This document shows positions 58,649-64,000 of a DNA stretch of 64,000 bases, in pieces. A model generated the notes under the pieces. It was given only the letters and a program-made list of their open reading frames with translations. It was not told the origin of the DNA and ran no database searches. The position numbers and the translations under genes were made by a program. The DNA comes from Devosia sp. (GTDB lineage: Bacteria > Pseudomonadota > Alphaproteobacteria > Rhizobiales > Devosiaceae). The DNA lies in the NCBI RefSeq assembly GCF_028290435.1, contig NZ_JAQGJV010000009.1, positions 1 to 64,000 on the forward strand, written 5' to 3'. Position 1 is the stretch's first letter. Each line of letters opens with the position of its first letter.

Positions 58649-59518
58649 TTAGTTCACGAAGGGAAAAAACACCGCATCGTCCTGCACCGGCCCGAGATAA
58701 ACATCGCGACGCGGACGGCGGACGGCATTGCTGTCGTCATAATAGCCATCCGGGAAAGCGCGGTCGCTGGTCACTGTGGCCGACGACTTTTGCTGTCCTT
58801 GACGCCGGGCAAGGAACTCCGACAGCGGACCTGATTCCCAATCGCGCAGGTCGTCAACGACCGCCGCAGGCCGGGCATTATTGTTGGCCACCACTTCGGG
58901 GGGCAGCACGATATCGTCATTGCGCGCCGCGGTGGCCAGCGGACGGGTCACCGGCGTGGGGCGCATTGAAAGCGGCATCGGCATTGGCGCGACATTGACG
59001 GGCGTCAGCGCGGCCACTTCGACAGGATCGATGGCGACCGGCGCTTCAGGGGCCACAATCGGCTTGGCCGGGGCCACGACCGCGGTTTCAACCGGGGCAA
59101 CGACCGGCTTGGTTACGGCAGGTATAACGGGCTTGGCGGGCGCGGGTGCGACCACGGCCTGTGCCGGCTCGTCATCGCCGCCGGTGATATAGGAGGGCAA
59201 TGCCTTGCCGGAGGACAGGAAGCTGTCGACGACCGGATTGGCGGCGGCGACGGGTTTGGCAACGGCCGGCACCACGGGCCTGACCACGGCAGGTTGCGCC
59301 GGCGCAATCGCCGCCGTCTCGATCACGGGGGCATGCGGGCGCTGGCTCAGCGGCGCCGGAACCGGCGCTTCTACGCCCGGCACTTCAGCCACGGCGACGG
59401 CGAACTGGGGCTTATCGCCCATCAACTGCCGGGAAACAGCATCGGCCACCGGTATGGCGACAACGACAAACAGGCCGGCCCAAGCCAGGCCATTGGTAAT
59501 GCGGCGGTCGATCTGCAT
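58649..59518 (-). CDS. Unknown Pro/Ala-rich membrane-anchored protein
   Basis: A 289-residue protein with a membrane segment near residues 12-30 (AWAGLFVVVAIPVADAVS) followed by a long low-complexity region of repeated VVAPAPAKPVIPAV-type units, which probably spans part of the periplasm. It ends in a conserved-looking C-terminal part (WESGPLSEFLARRQ, DVYLGPVQDDAVFFPFVN). No family recognised. The ATG at 59518 is chosen because it precedes the membrane segment closely. A role in the envelope is an inference from architecture. Confidence 0.6.
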   Translation of the reverse strand: MQIDRRITNGLAWAGLFVVVAIPVADAVSRQLMGDKPQFAVAVAEVPGVEAPVPAPLSQRPHAPVIETAAIAPAQPAVVRPVVPAVAKPVAAANPVVDSFLSSGKALPSYITGGDDEPAQAVVAPAPAKPVIPAVTKPVVAPVETAVVAPAKPIVAPEAPVAIDPVEVAALTPVNVAPMPMPLSMRPTPVTRPLATAARNDDIVLPPEVVANNNARPAAVVDDLRDWESGPLSEFLARRQGQQKSSATVTSDRAFPDGYYDDSNAVRRPRRDVYLGPVQDDAVFFPFVN

Positions 59519-59702
59519 GTTTCCAGTCCCGAATTGCTCCGCCCTCTCGGGCGACAAAGCCGGTTTTCATGGCCAATTTGTGAAATTGGCACCGTCTTCC
59601 ACGACACTCCCCGCGACCTGAATGGGACCTGAACGACGCTTCTTCAAGCTCGATGGCCGCCGAGCGCGGCCCTCATGGCACCAGATTATGGTGAACGCAA
59701 GG

Positions 59703-60599
59703 TTAATCGGGCCGCTTGCCTAACAGTCTCGCAAGAGCCAAAGCGAGATTTGATCGGTTGAGCGTATAGATGTGGAACTCAGTCACGCCCTCGTCGAGAA
59801 GCTCGATGACCTGCTCGGCGGCGACTGCCGAAGCCACCAGCGCATGTGTCTCCGGATCATCCTCCAGCCCCTCGAAGCGCTCGGCCATCCAGGCCGGAAT
59901 GGTCGCGCCGGTGCGGGCCGCGAAGCCTGAAATCTGCTTGAAGCTGTGGATGGGCTGGATGCCCGGCACGATCGGCGCCGTTATCCCCGCCGCGCGGGCG
60001 CGCTCGACATAGCGCAGATAATCGGCGTTCTTGAAGAACATCTGCGTAATGGCGCGGGTTGCGCCGGCATCGATCTTGCGCTTGAGATTGGCGATATCGC
60101 TGTCCCAATCCGGGCTCTGCGGATGGCGCTCCGGATAGGCGGCGACCGAGATATCGAAATCGCCGATCTTGCGAATGCCTTCCACGAGTTCGGCCGCATT
60201 GCGATAGCCATCGGGATGGGCTGTGAACGGCTGCCCGACGCCCTCCGGCGGATCGCCGCGCAGCGCCACGATGCGGGTGATGCCGGCCGCTCGGTAGCCG
60301 CGCACCACCGCATCGACCTCGTCGCGCGAGGCGCCAACGCAGGTCAGGTGCGCCGCGGCATCGACCCCGGTATCGGCCTTGATCGAAGACACCATGCGCA
60401 ACGTGCGCTCGCGCGTGCCGCCGCCGGCCCCATAGGTGACCGATACGAAACGCGGCTTGAGCGGGGCCAGCTTGTGGATCGACTCCCAGAATTTCTGCTC
60501 CATGACGTCGGTCTTGGGCGGGAAAAACTCGAAGCTGAGCTGCAGGTCGGGCCGCTTTTCCGCGGTCAAACGGCTGGCGCGGGCGTTGTCGTCGATCAT
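59703..60599 (-). CDS. metF: 5,10-methylenetetrahydrofolate reductase
   Basis: A 298-residue FAD enzyme making methyl-THF for methionine synthesis. It shows LSFEFFPPKTDVMEQKFW, FVSVTYGAGGGTRERTL, ALRGDPPEGV, and TQMFFKNADYLRYV, all family hallmarks. It starts 13 bases after the ArsR-methyltransferase regulator gene and is likely cotranscribed with it. It supplies the pathway linked to folA/thyA folate chemistry elsewhere in the window. Confidence 0.95.
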   Translation of the reverse strand: MIDDNARASRLTAEKRPDLQLSFEFFPPKTDVMEQKFWESIHKLAPLKPRFVSVTYGAGGGTRERTLRMVSSIKADTGVDAAAHLTCVGASRDEVDAVVRGYRAAGITRIVALRGDPPEGVGQPFTAHPDGYRNAAELVEGIRKIGDFDISVAAYPERHPQSPDWDSDIANLKRKIDAGATRAITQMFFKNADYLRYVERARAAGITAPIVPGIQPIHSFKQISGFAARTGATIPAWMAERFEGLEDDPETHALVASAVAAEQVIELLDEGVTEFHIYTLNRSNLALALARLLGKRPD

Positions 60600-60612
60600 G
60601 GTCTTAAAACTT

Positions 60613-61563
60613 TCAGTTCTTGTCGTTCAGCCGCCAGAGGCAGACCGTCAGTCCGTTTTCGCCGCTGTCGCTGGGAAATTCCCGCACCAGATTGACGTCC
60701 ATTCCGATAGCACCCGCCCAGGTCTCCATCTGCCCCTGCGACAGACCCAGCCGGCGATGCGCATGCTCGCTGCGCAGGAATTCCAGAGTATGGGGCGCGA
60801 AATCCACAATCACGATCTGCCCGCCCGGCTTGAGCAGGCGCCGCGCCTGCGCCAGCATGCGGCCCGGATCATCGAAATAATGCAGCACCTGGTGGATCAC
60901 CACGACATCGGCGGGACCAACGCTGGCATCGAGATCCCCGATATCGCCGAGCCGCACCTGCGCGTGACCAATGGCGGCATTGGCCAGCCGCGAGCGCGCC
61001 ACCGCCAACATTTCTCGGCTCGCATCGACGCCGACGCCGCGCTTGTAGGAGCCCGCCAACACTTCCAGCATGCGCCCGGTGCCGGTGCCCAGATCGACCA
61101 ACAAGTCGACCACCCTGCCCTCCAGCGCTTCGACCACCGCAGCCTCGACGGCGGATTCGGGCACGTGCAGCGTCTTGAGCAGATCCCAGCTGCCAGCCAC
61201 CTTGGCGAAATACTGCGCCGCCTGTTCCTGCTGGGCCGCGCGCACGGCATGCTGGCGTTCGCAATCGCGCTTGCGCTCGGGATCGCTGTGATCGACGCGG
61301 GTAATCAGCCATTGCGCCAACTCGGCGCCCTCGCCGCCTGATGCCAGCCCGTAATAGGCCCAGGCCCCTTCGGCGTTGCGCTGCACGAGGCCCGCATCGG
61401 CTAGCAGCTTGAGATGGCGCGAGACACGCGGCTGGCTTTGCCGCAGAATTTCCGTGAGGTCCTTGACCGAATGGTCGCCATCGGACAGCAATGCCAACAG
61501 GCGCAGCCGGGTCCCCTCACCCGCCGCCTTCAGCAATCCCACCAATGTTCCCAGTTCGGCCAT
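60613..61563 (-). CDS. ArsR-family regulator fused to a methyltransferase domain (SahR-like)
   Basis: A 316-residue protein. Residues 1-90 are an ArsR winged helix (LLALLSDGDHSVKDLTEILRQSQPRVSRHLKLLADAGLV). Residues 130-310 are a SAM-binding methyltransferase fold (VVDLLVDLGTGTGRMLEVL, VVIHQVLHYFDDPGRMLAQARRLLKPGG). This architecture is known for SahR-type regulators that sense S-adenosylhomocysteine and control methionine-cycle genes. Position before metF and a perfect operator 13 bases upstream fit this well. Alternatively it is an enzyme with autoregulation. Confidence 0.86.
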   Translation of the reverse strand: MAELGTLVGLLKAAGEGTRLRLLALLSDGDHSVKDLTEILRQSQPRVSRHLKLLADAGLVQRNAEGAWAYYGLASGGEGAELAQWLITRVDHSDPERKRDCERQHAVRAAQQEQAAQYFAKVAGSWDLLKTLHVPESAVEAAVVEALEGRVVDLLVDLGTGTGRMLEVLAGSYKRGVGVDASREMLAVARSRLANAAIGHAQVRLGDIGDLDASVGPADVVVIHQVLHYFDDPGRMLAQARRLLKPGGQIVIVDFAPHTLEFLRSEHAHRRLGLSQGQMETWAGAIGMDVNLVREFPSDSGENGLTVCLWRLNDKN

Positions 61564-61575
61564 CGCCCCTCACGA

Positions 61576-61597
61576 GATATAAAGATGTCTTTATATC
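61576..61597 (-). promoter_or_regulatory. Perfect inverted-repeat operator of the regulator-metF operon
   Basis: GATATAAAGA and its exact reverse complement, separated by two bases, lie 13 bases before the start codon of the ArsR-methyltransferase gene. It is AT-rich in GC-rich surroundings and has the shape expected of an ArsR-type site. The position suggests autoregulation and control of metF. Confidence 0.8.
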
Positions 61598-61647
61598 CGA
61601 TTTGGCGGAGGGGTCTAGTGGGATTTGTGATTGGGAAGCCGGGGCCT

Positions 61648-61777
61648 TCTTCCCCCTCCCCCTTGAGGGGAGGGCCGGGGTGGGGGGAAGTCGCAGCAAG
61701 AGTGGCGGTCTCACTGACCAAGCTACACTCCCGGAGAGGTTCCCCCCACCCTAACCCTCCCCTCAAGGGGGAGGGGA
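61648..61777. repeat. Long GC-rich bipartite palindrome, type B
   Basis: Left arm (CCCTCCCCCTTGAGGGGAGG onward to GGGGTGGGGGGAA) and right arm (TTCCCCCCACCCTAACCC onward to CTCAAGGGGGAGGGG) are nearly perfect inverted copies about 38 bases long, around a 50-base centre. Each arm also contains its own small hairpin at CCCCTTGAGGGG. It fills most of the gap between the regulator gene and the glycosyltransferase gene. Confidence 0.85.
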
Positions 61778-61820
61778 TCAGAGCGGGGCTCTCGACCGGA
61801 AGCGTCGAACTGAATGTTCC

Positions 61821-62618
61821 CTAAACCTCCACACCCAACTCCGCACACACCACCGCCAGCGCGCTGTCCGCCACCGGCACCGGCATTTCGGCCCGGCCGC
61901 GATTGGTGATTTGGCTGCGCCAGATGTGCACGGCAAGGGTTTGGGGCGTGATAAAGGTTTCGAGGCGGCTGCCGGGTTGCATCAGAAGCGGGATTTGCTC
62001 GTAGCGCACGGGATAGAACACTTCCCGCGCCTGTACTTGCCCGGTCAGCCCCAACGCCCGCGTATAATGCGTCAGCGCAAACGGCCCGGTCGCGCCATAT
62101 TGCATATATTCGGGCGGCACCGCCTGCCCCAGTAGCCGCCGCGCTGCCACCTCCAGCCGCCGTCCGATCGGCAGATGTGGCTCCAGCAGCGGCCGCTTGA
62201 TCTCGGTGAACACGGCCAGCAGCCTGTCGAGCAATTCGGACTGCGCCGGCAGCAGCAACACGGCACCATTGACCGAGCCCTCGCGCTCCCAGCCCATCAC
62301 ATAGTCCGGCGGCTCGGCGATAGGCCGCACGCAAAACACATCCAGGTCCGCCCAGATGCCGCGTTCGGCCTTGAGCAGGCTCATGCGGAAATAGTCGGAA
62401 AACACACCCGGCGTGCCGCGTCCCTTGTAGAAAACCAGCTTGTCGCGCGGCAAAATCTCCGCCGCATCGCGCCAGACGACGCCCTCGGGCAGATCGTCCA
62501 TCGGCTCATAGGCATAGACCTCGACCCGATGCCCCTGCCGCACGAACGAGACGGCACACAGCCGCTCGAGCCAGCTCATTGGCCCGTGCCAGAACGTCAC
62601 GATGGTTGGAAGTGTCAT
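61821..62618 (-). CDS. Glycosyltransferase with DXD motif (GT32-like)
   Basis: A 265-residue protein opening LPTIVTFWHGPMSWLERLCAVSF. The catalytic-type stretch RMSLLKAERGIWADLDVFCVRPI contains the D-x-D motif of sugar-nucleotide binding as in GT32-type enzymes. AVHIWRSQITN near the end is also typical. It probably modifies a surface polysaccharide; the acceptor is unknown. The ATG at 62618 is chosen; the long track ORF upstream is antisense to the DUF2336 gene. Confidence 0.75.
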   Translation of the reverse strand: MTLPTIVTFWHGPMSWLERLCAVSFVRQGHRVEVYAYEPMDDLPEGVVWRDAAEILPRDKLVFYKGRGTPGVFSDYFRMSLLKAERGIWADLDVFCVRPIAEPPDYVMGWEREGSVNGAVLLLPAQSELLDRLLAVFTEIKRPLLEPHLPIGRRLEVAARRLLGQAVPPEYMQYGATGPFALTHYTRALGLTGQVQAREVFYPVRYEQIPLLMQPGSRLETFITPQTLAVHIWRSQITNRGRAEMPVPVADSALAVVCAELGVEV

Positions 62619-62716
62619 GTCTGTTCCCCGCAGCCGGCCCGGCAGCTCGCATCCAGATGGACGCGAATTGCCTAATAGCGGGTTGGCTGGCGAGGTCCAG
62701 CGCGATTTGCGATGTG

Positions 62717-63850
62717 CTAGAGTGCGGCCGCGGTCGCCGCGCGGTCTTCGGCGCCACGCTTGCGGAACGAATGCGCCCGCCACAATTCGAAGATGCCACT
62801 GGCTTCGTCGCGGCTGATCGCCTCGAAGCGGGCCAGCACATTGCGCTTGTCCATCTCTGTGGGCAGGTCGCGCCAGGGCAACATGCCGACGATAGACTCG
62901 AACAGCTCGGGGGTCAGCCCGGCGGCGCGCAAAGCCACGGTGATGGCCACATAATCCTGTCCCGCCAGCCATTTGACGAACACTTCGGGCTCCACCCGCA
63001 GCATCACCGTCAGCGCCGCCGCCGCATGGTGGCCATAGCCAAACCGCGCGAACCGAGCCAGCGCCCGATCGTCGAGCTGCCGGCGGTCGCTGAGCGCCTT
63101 GACCTGATTATAGGCCAGCTTCCATTCGGTGGCCGAAAAGCCCGCCCGGTTGCGCATGCGGTTATAAACCACCGCATTGATTTTGCCGGCCGCGATCGGA
63201 TCGACATGGCTATCCACGTCGCCCAGCGCTTCGAGCACTTTGCCGGCCGCTTCATCGATCTGCCCGCGCAGCGAGGACCAGTCGATCTCGGTGCGTGCCC
63301 GCAGATCGTGGGCGATTTCGGCATCCACCCGGGCGCGCGCCACCAGCCTGCGCAGCGTCTCGGCATCGAATTCGGCGGTGGGATTGCGCACCAGCCGGAC
63401 CACCGAGGAGGTCCCGCCATGCTCGACGATCGCTTCGCCGACCCGCTCGGGCACATTGACCCGGCTGGCAATGGCCATCCGGTGGGCCTCGCCATGCGTG
63501 CTGATGATGTCGATCAGGTCGTCATCGCTGAGCACGTTGGAAAATTCCAGCAGTGGCCGCGCCACTTCGATGACGTCATTGGCCAGCTTGACCACCACGG
63601 TGCCCGGCGCCCGCTCGAGCGGCGCCAACAGCTTGGCGACATGCACCCGCGCTTCCACCTCGACCAGCTCGGCCAACTGGCAGAGCACTTCGTCATATTG
63701 GGCCACCTGCTCGTCATCGCACTGGGCGGAGACGAAGCTGAAGAGCTGCGCCATGTTGCGGAACAACTGGTCGCGTTCGGAGTGGTTCTCTTCGCCGTTC
63801 AGAACCCTGAAGCTCGAAAACGCCCGCTGCCCCTGGTCAAGCTCGCTCAT
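62717..63850 (-). CDS. DUF2336 family protein
   Basis: A 377-residue, largely helical cytosolic protein matching DUF2336, common in Alphaproteobacteria: QYDEVLCQLAELVEVEARVHVAKLLAPLERAP, VLSDDDLIDIISTHGEAHRMAIASRVNVPERV and LTPELFESIVGMLPWRDLPTE. It has a HEAT-like repeat character. Its function is unknown. Two ATG codons are adjacent; the second (63850) has better spacing from GGGAGA. Confidence 0.82.
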   Translation of the reverse strand: MSELDQGQRAFSSFRVLNGEENHSERDQLFRNMAQLFSFVSAQCDDEQVAQYDEVLCQLAELVEVEARVHVAKLLAPLERAPGTVVVKLANDVIEVARPLLEFSNVLSDDDLIDIISTHGEAHRMAIASRVNVPERVGEAIVEHGGTSSVVRLVRNPTAEFDAETLRRLVARARVDAEIAHDLRARTEIDWSSLRGQIDEAAGKVLEALGDVDSHVDPIAAGKINAVVYNRMRNRAGFSATEWKLAYNQVKALSDRRQLDDRALARFARFGYGHHAAAALTVMLRVEPEVFVKWLAGQDYVAITVALRAAGLTPELFESIVGMLPWRDLPTEMDKRNVLARFEAISRDEASGIFELWRAHSFRKRGAEDRAATAAAL

Positions 63851-63909
63851 CATCTGTCTCCCGGCTCCTGCCGCAAATTTAGAGCATCAGGATGGACCGG
63901 GAGGTTCTC

Positions 63910-64000
63910 GTGCCCGCTGAAATTGCCAGTTCGGATTTGATTCAAATTGTCGGGATTTTTGCCGATGGCGTCAGGAAATCGGAAACCGTTACCGATCCCG
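63910..64000 (+). CDS. Partial ORF running off the window end
   Basis: A plus-strand frame open to the window edge. From the GTG at 63910, preceded by GGGAGG at good distance, it reads MPAEIASSDLIQIVGIFADG and continues VRKSETVTDP. An ATG in the same frame at 63892 is an alternative start. Too short to assign a family. It is divergent from the DUF2336 gene. Confidence 0.45.
   Translation, partial: MPAEIASSDLIQIVGIFADGVRKSETVTDP

Overview
The window looks like a chromosomal segment of a high-GC alphaproteobacterium of the Hyphomicrobiales (Rhizobiales). A Devosia-like relative is my best guess, but that is an inference. The support is: an alpha-type circularly permuted two-piece tmRNA next to an SspB-alpha adaptor gene; DUF2336, DUF4424 and HWE/HisKA_2-type kinase genes; a CHASE3 histidine kinase; and the conserved run ftsZ-lpxC-bamD-recN-ligA downstream of the division/cell wall (dcw) cluster. 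I see no prophage, integrase, transposase, CRISPR array, plasmid function or tRNA. Most genes are core housekeeping genes.

1-11,150: a DUF423 membrane protein, a MATE exporter, an unknown periplasmic protein, miaA (minus) divergent from serB (plus), a GNAT enzyme, then a minus-strand block read from right to left: DUF4424 exported protein, GNAT, folA, then hflK-hflC-degP behind a good sigma70-like promoter. thyA lies just upstream of that block, so folA and thyA, which act together in dTMP synthesis, are neighbours.

11,150-25,300: thyA, a DUF1003 protein, ssrA (tmRNA), sspB, a small ribbon-helix-helix protein, a REP-like hairpin pair, a 1,200-residue AsmA-type protein, UvrD/PcrA helicase, small envelope proteins, a YbjQ protein, an ABM-fold monooxygenase, prmA, a 43-residue ORF with its own terminator, and an M24 aminopeptidase P.

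25,300-52,100: mostly minus strand. The dcw cluster runs rsmH-ftsL-ftsI-murE-murF-mraY-ftsW-murG-murC-ddl-ftsQ-ftsA, mostly with start/stop overlaps. It lacks murD, murB and mraZ. ftsA and ftsZ are separated by corA, a nucleotidyltransferase gene, a frameshifted gene and a VOC-family gene. ftsZ has its own upstream region with three GTTAAC sites and a strong terminator behind it; lpxC, bamD, recN and ligA follow.

52,300-64,000: a three-gene signalling operon (CHASE3 kinase, single-domain response regulator, receiver-HisKA_2 kinase), a DUF2946-like plus PepSY-TM pair with a Met/His-rich metal-binding loop, RNase P RNA on the minus strand, a TerB-DnaJ protein, an unknown Pro/Ala-rich envelope protein, metF behind an ArsR-methyltransferase (SahR-like) regulator with a perfect inverted-repeat operator, a glycosyltransferase, a DUF2336 protein and the start of a further plus-strand gene.

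The least explained structures are two intergenic copies of a long palindrome (about 22,411-22,554 and 36,615-36,764). They share a core, and their stem arms differ by paired, compensating changes.
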